This document shows positions 13,729 to 20,242 of a stretch of DNA of 20,242 nt, piece by piece. Every line of letters begins with the position of its first letter. The first letter of the stretch is position 1. This DNA comes from UBA791 sp963602355 (GTDB taxonomy: Bacteria; Cyanobacteriota; Vampirovibrionia; Gastranaerophilales; Gastranaerophilaceae), in contig CAVCIU010000030.1 of the NCBI GenBank assembly GCA_963602355.1, positions 1 through 20,242 of the forward strand, written 5' to 3'. Both the position numbers and the translations under genes were made by a program. Under the pieces are notes generated by a model. The model ran no database searches. It was not told the DNA's origin and saw nothing but the letters and a program-made list of their open reading frames with translations.

Positions 13729-14661
13729 ATGTATAAGAAAAGAGTTTTATTTGTTGGTATTCCGGATATGGCTTATGTTTGCCTTGACGGACTTGTAAGA
13801 GAAGGTGTTGATATTGTAGGTGTTGTTGGTCCTAAGAAAAACCATAATACTTACAAGGCTTTTAGAGAAAATGCTTTATCAAGAAATCTTAATTTTATTG
13901 AATACGACTCTTTGAAAGATGAAAACTTTTTGAATACATTGAGAGATTTGAACATTGATATTGCAGTCGTTTGTTCATTTAACTATAAAATTCCAAAAGT
14001 TATGTTGGATATTCCAAAAGACGGCTTTGTAAATGTTCACCCTTCCTTGTTGCCTAAATATAGAGGCGGAAATCCTTATAGTGCAATAATTATGAACGGT
14101 GAGAAAGAATCAGGTGTAACTCTTCACCTTATGGACGAAGGCTTTGATACAGGCGATATTCTTTTACAAAAAACTTTCAAAATTAACCCAAACGAAACAA
14201 TGGGCACTTTGTTCAATAAAACTAATTTTATGGGCTTAGATATGCTTGTTGAGGTTCTTCAAAACTATGAACTTGGAGTTATGAATAGAACTAAACAACC
14301 AGAAGGTGAATTCCCGGTGGGTAATGGCATTGATGATGAAGATTTGTTCATTGATTTTAGCAAATCACCTGATGAAATCGAACGTTTTGTAAGAGCATTA
14401 AACCCATTCTTGAATGCTTCTTGTATGTTCAGAGGTATTCATGTTAAGGTTTATTGGGTTGAAACGGCTTATGACTTTAAAGCTCATAACCTACCTTTCG
14501 GTCAAATTGCAAAAATTGAAAATAACAAAATCTTTATTGCTTGCAAGGGTGGCTTTGTAATCCCTACAATGATTCAATTTGGAAGCTTCTTTGTTTGCAA
14601 TTCTAAAAAATTTATTGAACTTATTCAGCCAAAAGTTGGCGAAGAATTTATAGGAAAATAA
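13729..14661 (+). CDS. Formyltransferase family protein (Fmt/ArnA-like fold), substrate unknown
   Basis: 310 residues from ATG 13729, which has a GGTGA ribosome site at 13719-13723; an in-frame GTG at 13717 would add four residues. The N-terminal formyltransferase domain has the catalytic set: N102 and H104 in VNVHPSLLPKYRGGNP, and D140 in LMDEGFDTGDILL. These match the Asn-His-Asp triad of 10-formyltetrahydrofolate-dependent formyltransferases. The ~200-310 region resembles the C-terminal domain of Fmt (DFSKSPDEIERFVRALNPF). The loop reads RGGNPYS rather than the RGAAPI usual in methionyl-tRNA formyltransferase. It may therefore act on another amine, such as an amino-sugar nucleotide. Calling it fmt would be unsafe. 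It lies 23 bases after the cysteine-rich gene and 5 before the next. Confidence 0.8.
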   Translation: MYKKRVLFVGIPDMAYVCLDGLVREGVDIVGVVGPKKNHNTYKAFRENALSRNLNFIEYDSLKDENFLNTLRDLNIDIAVVCSFNYKIPKVMLDIPKDGFVNVHPSLLPKYRGGNPYSAIIMNGEKESGVTLHLMDEGFDTGDILLQKTFKINPNETMGTLFNKTNFMGLDMLVEVLQNYELGVMNRTKQPEGEFPVGNGIDDEDLFIDFSKSPDEIERFVRALNPFLNASCMFRGIHVKVYWVETAYDFKAHNLPFGQIAKIENNKIFIACKGGFVIPTMIQFGSFFVCNSKKFIELIQPKVGEEFIGK

Positions 14662-14666
14662 TTATT

Positions 14667-15488
14667 ATGGATAAACTTAATTTTTTAACAGCAGGTATCC
14701 CTGCAAGCGCTAAAAAATCATCATACGAGGACGGTTTAAAAGTTCTAACTGATATGAACTTGGACGGATTGGAATTAGAATTTGTTCGAGGTGTTAGAAT
14801 TTCTGATAAGAGTCGTGAAGTTGTTTCTGCAAATAATAAAAATTTTATTTTTACAGCTCACGCACCATTTTTTATCAATCTTAATTCAAAAGAACCAGAA
14901 AAAGTTGATGCGAGTGTGAAAAGAATAGTCGAAACGGCTCAAACTACATACGAACTCGGTGGTTATAGTATCGTATTTCATGCTGCATATTATATGGGTG
15001 ATGATAAGGAAAAAACTTACAACACAGTAGCCACAGGGCTTGATAGAATTTTCTCACAATTAGATAAAAATAATAAAATTTGGATAAGACCAGAAACTAC
15101 TGGAAAAGGCACTCAGTGGGGCGATTTGGACGAAATTGTAAGAATGTCAAACGAGTTTGAGCAAGTTTTGCCTTGTGTTGATTTTGCGCACTTGCATGCG
15201 CGCTCTAATGGCGAGTTTAACACGTATGACGAGTTCTGCAAAGCTTTTGAAAAAATAGGTAATGAAATTGGTACTTATGCCCTAGAGAATTTTCATGCTC
15301 ACATCGCAGGTATTGCATACGGTGTAAAAGGCGAAAAACATCATTTAAATTTTGAAGATGCTGATATGAATTATAAAGACTTGTTGAAAGCTTTCAAAGC
15401 CTTTGATGTTAAGGGTGTCGTCGTTTGCGAAAGTCCAAACATTGAAATTGACACAAAAATCTTGAAGGAGTATTATAATACTTTATAA
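14667..15488 (+). CDS. Endonuclease IV-like TIM-barrel protein (AP endonuclease family 2)
   Basis: 273 residues. The metal-ligand pattern of endonuclease IV is recognisable: HAPFFINL (H65), FHAAYY (H105), RPETTGKGTQWG (E143), CVDFAHLHARSNG (D172, H175), NFHAHIAGI (H210, H212), GEKHHLNF (H225, H226) and VVCESP (E255). In the known family three Zn ions cleave DNA 5' to abasic sites. The length is normal for Nfo (about 280). The central motif reads RPET instead of LENT, and the AAYY step replaces the usual HPG, so it is a divergent member. Other TIM-barrel functions cannot be excluded. It overlaps no neighbour and lies 14 bases ahead of the thioesterase gene, in the same operon. Confidence 0.8.
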   Translation: MDKLNFLTAGIPASAKKSSYEDGLKVLTDMNLDGLELEFVRGVRISDKSREVVSANNKNFIFTAHAPFFINLNSKEPEKVDASVKRIVETAQTTYELGGYSIVFHAAYYMGDDKEKTYNTVATGLDRIFSQLDKNNKIWIRPETTGKGTQWGDLDEIVRMSNEFEQVLPCVDFAHLHARSNGEFNTYDEFCKAFEKIGNEIGTYALENFHAHIAGIAYGVKGEKHHLNFEDADMNYKDLLKAFKAFDVKGVVVCESPNIEIDTKILKEYYNTL

Positions 15489-15502
15489 AAGGAGATATTA
15501 TT

Positions 15503-16255
15503 ATGATAGATATGACATCAGTATTTTTTAGAGAAAGATATATTGACGTAAGATATAGTGAAATGGATTATCAAAAGGTTTTGAAGCCTTCTTCACTATT
15601 AAACTTTTTACAAGATATAGCAACTTTTGCTGCTGATGACGGTGGTTTTGGTTATGATGTAGTTGTCAAAAGAAATTTAGGTTGGTTCTTGCTTAAATAT
15701 CATATGGAATTTACTAATTATCCAAAACATATTGAACATCTTCATATTAAAACAGAGGCAAGAGGTGTAAATAGATTATTCGCTTCTCGTGATTTTGAAA
15801 TTTATAACAAAGAAAATGATGAACTTTTAGGTCGTGTAATTTCTCAATGGGCACTGGTTAATTTTACTGATAAATCAATGGTTTCACCACAGGAGGTCTT
15901 CCCAGTGTTTAATAAAGTTGAAAAAAGAGAAGATGATTTGAGTTTTGAAAAAATTCATAACCTTGAAAGAATTGATTATACTGAAGAATTCAAAGTTAGA
16001 TATGATGATATCGACGTAAATCAACACGTAAACAATATGAATTATATTCTTTGGGCATTTGAAGCTCTTCCAAAAGAATTTAAAGATAAAAATAAACTTA
16101 AAAAATTAGATATGGTATTTAAAAAAGAAATTCAGTTTGGAAATGTGATTTTATCAGAAGTTCAACTTGATGATAAAGTTGCAACAATTGTCGTGAAAAA
16201 TAAAGCAACTGACGAAGATTTGTGTATGATAAAAGCTGAATTTACTGAAATGTAA
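15503..16255 (+). CDS. Acyl-ACP thioesterase (double hotdog fold)
   Basis: 250 residues made of two hotdog repeats. The N-terminal half carries YIDVRYSEMDYQKVLKPSSL then LNFLQDIATFAADDGGFGYD. The C-terminal half carries VRYDDIDVNQHVNNMNYILW, with DVNQHVNN at 171-178 matching the catalytic NxHVNN segment of FatA/FatB-type acyl-ACP thioesterases. These release free fatty acids from acyl carrier protein. Bacterial members are about 240-260 residues and lack the plant transit peptide. AAGGAG (15489-15494) precedes ATG 15503. It is last in its operon and faces the minus-strand block across a shared terminator. Confidence 0.87.
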   Translation: MIDMTSVFFRERYIDVRYSEMDYQKVLKPSSLLNFLQDIATFAADDGGFGYDVVVKRNLGWFLLKYHMEFTNYPKHIEHLHIKTEARGVNRLFASRDFEIYNKENDELLGRVISQWALVNFTDKSMVSPQEVFPVFNKVEKREDDLSFEKIHNLERIDYTEEFKVRYDDIDVNQHVNNMNYILWAFEALPKEFKDKNKLKKLDMVFKKEIQFGNVILSEVQLDDKVATIVVKNKATDEDLCMIKAEFTEM

Positions 16256-16258
16256 TTT

Positions 16259-16307
16259 TAAGACAAAAAGAGGGCGAAGCCTTTGGCTTCGCCCTCTTTT
16301 TGTCTTA
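16259..16307. terminator. Bidirectional terminator between convergent genes
   Basis: A perfect 23-bp inverted repeat (16259-16281 / 16285-16307) with a TTT centre, a GC core (GGGCGAAGCC) and A/T-rich outer stems that supply U-runs in both directions. It ends the thioesterase operon on the plus strand and the lpt operon on the minus strand. Its right edge contains the stop codon of the minus-strand glycosidase gene. Confidence 0.93.
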
Positions 16308-17111
16308 TTTATTTACTATCATAAATGATTTTAGTCTACGACCAGTATCGCCTGTGTATTGAGTTGAAATTACGTGGATATTTTCGTAGTCTAGAGATGT
16401 TGAACTTCCACCATCAAATGCCATAGCTTTTTCAAAACCTAAATTTCTACAGATAATGGCAACTTCTGGGATTGTTTTTCGAGCATTGTTTGTAAAAATT
16501 AGAATGTGCAAGTTATTATCTTTTATGCCTACAACTGTTCTTGCCGCTCTGAACAATACAGATGCTGATTGTCTTACTACTTTACCGTTTTTTCTAACTA
16601 TGAAAAATTCGTCTTCAAGTGTTTGGTAAATGTCTGTAACTGGCAAAAGTTGAGGTCCGCCTTGTGCTGAAGCTATAAGTTTACAGCAATCACAAACTGG
16701 GTCATTATGTCTTGCAATATCATACTTGTATTTTCTTCCGCATTTTAAAATTCTTAGTTCTGAACGGTTTAAAATTTTATCCATATATGGTTGAAGTTCT
16801 TTACTGTTCATCAAAGAAGAGTTTTCTGTTGGGTCTGCAATAATTTTTTTATCATTTACAATATATGAAATTGTTTTTTGGTTTTTAAGGTCAAAAAAGC
16901 CTGTATTTATTGTTAATCTGGAGTTATATCTTTGGTGTATACATTGGTTTGTAATAAGTTTATCGCTTTGTACAAATTCTATTTTCTTTTTAATTTTATT
17001 CCCTGATAATACAATGTGATACATTCCATTATCTTCTGAAACTCTAATATCTTGTGCAAAAACAGGTAGTTGCACAAATGCAATTAATAAAATTAAAAAT
17101 AGTTTTTTCAT
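16305..17111 (-). CDS. Secreted phosphodiester glycosidase family protein (NAGPA/DUF2233)
   Basis: 268 residues. Residues 1-20 form a signal peptide (MKKLFLILLIAFVQLPVFAQ), cleaved probably after VFA, so the protein acts in the periplasm or outside. Family motifs are present: NTGFF (69-73), AQGGPQLL (149-156), RAARTVVGIKDN (188-199), AMAFDGGSSTSLDY (229-242) and a final GRRLKSFMIV. Bacterial members are related to the mammalian enzyme that uncovers mannose-6-phosphate, and hydrolyse sugar phosphodiester links; natural bacterial substrates are mostly unknown. A C-D-C-C cluster sits at 140-143. It starts 3 bases after the permease stop with AAGGAT upstream, so it is part of the lpt operon. This suggests work on surface glycans or LPS. 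Family call is firm, role inferred. Confidence 0.87.
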   Translation of the reverse strand: MKKLFLILLIAFVQLPVFAQDIRVSEDNGMYHIVLSGNKIKKKIEFVQSDKLITNQCIHQRYNSRLTINTGFFDLKNQKTISYIVNDKKIIADPTENSSLMNSKELQPYMDKILNRSELRILKCGRKYKYDIARHNDPVCDCCKLIASAQGGPQLLPVTDIYQTLEDEFFIVRKNGKVVRQSASVLFRAARTVVGIKDNNLHILIFTNNARKTIPEVAIICRNLGFEKAMAFDGGSSTSLDYENIHVISTQYTGDTGRRLKSFMIVNK

Positions 17112-17114
17112 AAA

Positions 17115-18239
17115 TTATAAATCCTTAGATTTGTAGAATTGGAAAATTGCAAACAAGAATGCAATTGGCGGAATTCCTGCTGTTAATAGTGGGTGTAAAA
17201 CACCTTTTTCTGCAAGTAAATCAAAGAATGGCAGTGTAATGTAGTAAACAAATATACAACCAATTGCGATTGTAAAACCAACAAGTCTTTGTTCTCTTGG
17301 TTTTGAGAACCCTAAAAGTGAACCCATAACCGCTAATAATATACAAACAAATGGGTGGAAAAATCTTTGGAAGTATTTATTTAACATAAATCTGTAGTTT
17401 TCGTCCAAATCTTCTTTTTTCAAAAGTTGGATATATCTTCTAAGTTCGCCGTTTGTAAATTCTCTATCTCTTTTTGTTGAGTTAACAATCAATGTTTCAG
17501 CGTCTTTTGAATCTTGTCCTTCAAGAATTTTCATAGAATCAAGGTGAGAAACATCTGTGTAAATTCCGTCATCTGAGACTTTGTAAACTCTGATATCGTA
17601 CAATTCCCAGTAATTGTTCATAACTTTACCGGTTTTTGCGATGTAGATATGAGATAACCCGTGTAAATCTTGATAAAGTTGTTTAGAAAAATCTAGAACA
17701 ACTACTTTTGTTAACTCTCCGTTGTTGTATTTAGAAACGATGATACTTTTTTGTGGAACATTGTTTTTATCTTTTTGCGTATATATATATTGTACAACTG
17801 GGTGGTAATTATCCATAGCATTTTCAGTTTTTTCAGCCCATGGAATAAATTTATCGTAAGTTATAAAACATAAAACAGTTCCGATAATGCTTATTGCAAT
17901 TACTGGTACAATAATTCTTTTGTAAGATAAACCGATTGCTCTAAAAATTGTAAGTTCAGAATCTTTACTTAATTTATCGAAAGTGAATAGTGTTCCTAGT
18001 AAAAGACCTACAGGTAAAGCTTTACCCATAATTTTTGGCAATTCTAATAATAATGAAAGAACAGCTTGCTTAGGAGTATACAATCCTGCAATCGTGTATT
18101 TAATAGTGTTTAAAAGTGTTTCCGGTGCAATCCAAACAATAGTAAACAAAAGGATTGCAACACATGTTGTAACCAAAAGTTGATTAAAAATGTATTTATC
18201 GTAGATAGTAAAATTTAATAACTTTTTGATACGTTCCAT
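17115..18239 (-). CDS. LptF/LptG family LPS export permease (YjgP/YjgQ)
   Basis: 374 residues, the usual length. Membrane segments are predicted near residues 20-42, 60-82, 103-125 and three more between about 290 and 370, leaving a large soluble middle (~130-285): the 3 + 3 layout with a periplasmic beta-jellyroll of LptF/LptG. DKLSKDSELTIFRAIGLSYK is the conserved coupling-helix region contacting the ATPase. HPFVCILLAVMGSLLGFSK begins the C-terminal membrane half. The protein extracts LPS from the inner membrane together with LptB. Only one permease is encoded here. Whether it is LptF, LptG or a homodimer-forming single form cannot be told from sequence alone. It begins 1 base after the lptB stop codon. 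Confidence 0.9.
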   Translation of the reverse strand: MERIKKLLNFTIYDKYIFNQLLVTTCVAILLFTIVWIAPETLLNTIKYTIAGLYTPKQAVLSLLLELPKIMGKALPVGLLLGTLFTFDKLSKDSELTIFRAIGLSYKRIIVPVIAISIIGTVLCFITYDKFIPWAEKTENAMDNYHPVVQYIYTQKDKNNVPQKSIIVSKYNNGELTKVVVLDFSKQLYQDLHGLSHIYIAKTGKVMNNYWELYDIRVYKVSDDGIYTDVSHLDSMKILEGQDSKDAETLIVNSTKRDREFTNGELRRYIQLLKKEDLDENYRFMLNKYFQRFFHPFVCILLAVMGSLLGFSKPREQRLVGFTIAIGCIFVYYITLPFFDLLAEKGVLHPLLTAGIPPIAFLFAIFQFYKSKDL

Positions 18240-18240
18240 A

Positions 18241-18966
18241 TTATAATTGAAAATCCTTTCCTAAATAGAATTCTTTAGCAACTGGATTAACTGCAACCTC
18301 TTCACTGTTACCTTGAATTTTAATTTTACCGTCAAAGATGATATAAGCTCTATCAGTGATAGAAAGAGTTGCTTTAGGGTTGTGGTCAGTAATTAGAACC
18401 CCTAAACCTTTATCTTCTGATAGTTTTCTGATGTTATCTTTAATTTCACCGATAGCGATAGGGTCGATACCAGTGAAAGGTTCATCAAGTAAGATGAAAT
18501 CAGGGCTTGCAGCAAGAGCTCTAGCAAGCTCTACACGACGTCTTTCACCACCTGATAATTGAATACCTGTATAACTTCTAAGTCTTGTCATACCGAATTC
18601 ATCAAGAAGTTCTTCAAGTTTTCTTTTCTTTTCGTCTTCTGTTAATTTATTGTTCATTTGTAGAACAAGTTTGATGTTGTCATCAACAGTAAGTTTTCTA
18701 AAAATAGATGCTTCTTGTGGAAGATAACCGATACCGTTAACGGCACGAATGTTCATTGGCCAAGCGGAAATGTCTGTTCCGTCAAGAAGAACTTTACCTT
18801 TGTTAGGTTTAACAAGTCCTACGACCATGTAGAAGGTTGTTGTTTTACCAGCACCGTTTGGTCCAAGTAAACAAACAACTTCACCTTTGTTTACTTCAAA
18901 AGAAACGTCGTTTACAACACTTCTGTCGCCATATATTTTAACTAAATTCTTAGCTTCAATTTTCAT
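18241..18966 (-). CDS. lptB: LPS export ABC transporter ATP-binding protein LptB
   Basis: 241 residues, matching LptB. ABC motifs in order: Walker A GPNGAGKTTT (35-44), Q-loop in GIGYLPQEASIFRKLTV, signature LSGGERRRVELARAL, Walker B FILLDEPF with catalytic Glu, the FTGIDPIAI D-loop, and the H-loop in LITDHNPKATL. The FYMVVGLVKPNKG and SIFRKLTVDDNI segments are typical of LptB rather than amino-acid ABC ATPases. It powers LPS transfer from the inner membrane to the outer membrane. GAGGA lies 8-12 bases before the ATG. It is the first gene of the lptB-permease-glycosidase operon, with a promoter just upstream. Confidence 0.95.
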   Translation of the reverse strand: MKIEAKNLVKIYGDRSVVNDVSFEVNKGEVVCLLGPNGAGKTTTFYMVVGLVKPNKGKVLLDGTDISAWPMNIRAVNGIGYLPQEASIFRKLTVDDNIKLVLQMNNKLTEDEKKRKLEELLDEFGMTRLRSYTGIQLSGGERRRVELARALAASPDFILLDEPFTGIDPIAIGEIKDNIRKLSEDKGLGVLITDHNPKATLSITDRAYIIFDGKIKIQGNSEEVAVNPVAKEFYLGKDFQL

Positions 18967-18993
18967 AAATTTTCCTCTTTAACAATTGTTTTT

Positions 18994-19022
18994 ATTGTAC
19001 GAAAAAAATACTCGATAAACAA
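18994..19022 (-). promoter_or_regulatory. Probable promoter of the lptB operon
   Basis: On the minus strand TTGTTT (19022-19017), a 17-base spacer, then TACAAT (18999-18994). The expected start near 18987 falls inside a 10-base palindrome, AACAATTGTT (18981-18990), a possible operator. Confidence 0.45.
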
Positions 19023-19062
19023 TAAATGTTACTTACTGTTAAATATAAATAAATGAAAACTT

Positions 19063-20190
19063 TTAGCCAATCATTTCGTTGAAATTTGCTGTATCGTTCA
19101 TTAGATATTTGTTTGACATTGCATAAATTATTTCGACAGGGTATTTGTGAGTACCTGTGCTTAATAGTAATTTTCCTGCTTCGTAGCAGTTTTGAATATT
19201 ATTAACAGTTCTATTTGATGTTAAATTGTCTACAAAATTACATACAGAAATCAATTTGCTTATTTCTGTTAAACCATTTAAATCAATGCCTTTAGGATAT
19301 CCAGAACCGTCTTGAAGAGCATGGTGCTCTAGTGCTGGTCTTGCAATTACGTTTCCTAATTTGAAAATTTCTTTAATAATTTTGTACCCGATGATAACGT
19401 GTTTTTCGTATTCTGCTTGTTCTGGGATATATAAAATTTGTTTGTATGCGATGTGTTCGCTTATTCTTGTTTTACCTACATCGTGTAACAACCCGCTAAG
19501 GATTACGTCTCTAATGTCCATATTAAGTTCTAAATTCTTTGACAAAAATCCTGCAAATATTGCTACATTTAGAGCATGGCAGATTTTGTAATCTCCAAAA
19601 AGCTTTAACTGAGATAAACATTTAACCTCTGGAAGAACTTTTAAAACTTCAGTTTCAAGTGTGTCCATAACTTTGATAACTTTGCTTAGCGCATTTTGAT
19701 AACTTCTGTTTTCAAGTTCTTCAATTACATCTGCATATATTTGTTTAAAATAATTTTGAGTATCTTCTGAGAAAAGAGAAGTCTTATTTACCGAACTTTC
19801 TGTTACAACTTGTGTTCTAGTTTCAACAGTCGGAACATTTCTAGTTATTGCATTAGAAGTTGTTACTTCTTGCTCTTCTCCTTCTTCATCTTCTTCAAGA
19901 ATAGAAAAACCGTATTGACGATTATTAATTTTTGAAGACTCTTTTTCTGCTCTTCTTTTTACAACAAGCGGGTTTTCTCTTTCTTTTTGTGATTTATATT
20001 CAAAATTTTCGTCATATAAAAGAATCATGGCATTTTTAAGTTCCATGAGTTTTCCTGGGGTAAGTAAATCTCCTGTATACATCAAAATCTGCCCTTTTTC
20101 ATTATAAATGTTAAAAGGTAGTTTTTTGTATTTTATTAACTCTCTTAAATGCAACTCTTTCATTGAGTTTATTATATCATATTTTTTCAT
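19063..20190 (-). CDS. HD-GYP domain protein, probable cyclic-di-GMP phosphodiesterase
   Basis: Up to 375 residues (366 if it starts at the second ATG, base 20163, which the promoter and terminator layout favours). The C-terminal HD-GYP domain has H205 in CHALNVAIFAG, LLHDVGK (HD at 236-237), H264 in KHVIIGY, EHHALQDGSGYPKG (H289, H290, GYP at 297-299) and D321 in VCNFVDNLTSNR. All metal and GYP residues are present, so it should hydrolyse cyclic di-GMP. The N-terminal ~65 residues (ELIKYKKLPFNIYNEKGQIL) form a small beta-rich region without receiver or PAS signatures. Residues ~70-130 are a charged, low-complexity linker with an acidic run. No membrane segments are seen. It may regulate motility, since flagellar genes lie nearby, but no direct link is visible. 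Confidence 0.87.
   Translation of the reverse strand: MKKYDIINSMKELHLRELIKYKKLPFNIYNEKGQILMYTGDLLTPGKLMELKNAMILLYDENFEYKSQKERENPLVVKRRAEKESSKINNRQYGFSILEEDEEGEEQEVTTSNAITRNVPTVETRTQVVTESSVNKTSLFSEDTQNYFKQIYADVIEELENRSYQNALSKVIKVMDTLETEVLKVLPEVKCLSQLKLFGDYKICHALNVAIFAGFLSKNLELNMDIRDVILSGLLHDVGKTRISEHIAYKQILYIPEQAEYEKHVIIGYKIIKEIFKLGNVIARPALEHHALQDGSGYPKGIDLNGLTEISKLISVCNFVDNLTSNRTVNNIQNCYEAGKLLLSTGTHKYPVEIIYAMSNKYLMNDTANFNEMIG
20171..20179 (-). promoter_or_regulatory. Extended -10 promoter, probably giving a leaderless HD-GYP mRNA
   Basis: On the minus strand the extended -10 sequence TGATATAAT occupies 20179-20171. Transcription would start at about 20164, one base before the ATG at 20163-20161. 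No convincing -35 box or ribosome site is present. Confidence 0.45.
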
Positions 20191-20223
20191 AAAAAAAAGC
20201 TATGTACTAAGGTGTGCATAGCT
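20191..20223 (-). terminator. Terminator of an upstream minus-strand gene outside the window
   Basis: On the minus strand AGCTATG (20223-20217), a 12-base loop, CATAGCT (20204-20198), then a run of eight T residues (20198-20191). It directly abuts the first possible ATG of the HD-GYP gene (20190). Confidence 0.65.
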
Positions 20224-20242
20224 AATGATTAGGGATATGTGT
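20224..20242. other. Window end, nothing assigned
   Basis: Nineteen bases at the right edge, just outside the terminator stem. They are too short to interpret and may hold the 3' end or spacer of a minus-strand gene further right. Confidence 0.3.

Noticed and set aside
13729..14661. Annotation of the formyltransferase as methionyl-tRNA formyltransferase (fmt)
   Set aside because: The catalytic triad fits the superfamily, but the RGGNP loop and the neighbours do not specifically support fmt.
1..20242. Reassigned UGA codon, because no gene in the window ends in TGA
   Set aside because: No in-frame TGA occurs at conserved Trp or Gly positions, and the sample is small. Avoidance of TGA stops is common in AT-rich genomes.

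Overview
The window is an AT-rich bacterial chromosome segment with strong A/T-ending codon bias and TAA or TAG stops only. The gene mix is LPS transport (LptB plus an LptF/LptG permease), a flagellar hook cluster, and a YggS-SepF division pair of the cyanobacterial/Gram-positive type. A didermic, flagellated, AT-rich cell that divides with SepF fits the non-photosynthetic cyanobacterial sister lineage (Vampirovibrionia/Melainabacteria, for example gut Gastranaerophilales). This assignment is inferred from gene content, not from a marker gene.

Layout. Bases 1-4940 hold two tandem paralogous DHH/DHHA1 phosphoesterases. The first is cut by the left window edge: its frame is open from base 1. 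Both carry, ahead of the nuclease core, a region that reads like a HIRAN domain. Bases 4941-5503 are non-coding: a 25-bp perfect hairpin, then a 335-bp block bounded by 17-bp perfect inverted repeats and packed with small palindromic repeats. Bases 5504-10106 are a flagellar operon, fliJ-fliK-flgD-flgE. After a 30-bp perfect palindrome and a good sigma70-type promoter come yggS and sepF (10300-11484). A second repeat-rich, relatively GC-rich spacer (11485-11977) precedes metK.

Downstream of the metK terminator, four co-directional genes run to 16255: a C_GCAxxG_C_C cysteine-rich redox protein, a formyltransferase-fold enzyme, an endonuclease IV-like TIM barrel and an acyl-ACP thioesterase. 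A strong bidirectional terminator (16259-16307) separates them from a minus-strand block: lptB, an lptF/lptG permease, a secreted phosphodiester glycosidase (NAGPA/DUF2233 family) and, upstream of lptB, an HD-GYP cyclic-di-GMP phosphodiesterase.

How the genes relate. FliJ, FliK, FlgD and FlgE build the flagellar hook. SepF tethers FtsZ to the membrane. MetK makes S-adenosylmethionine. LptB and its permease power LPS export, and the co-transcribed glycosidase probably acts on envelope glycans. The most unusual items are the HIRAN-like/DHH fusion proteins and the inverted-repeat-bounded mosaic of palindromes.
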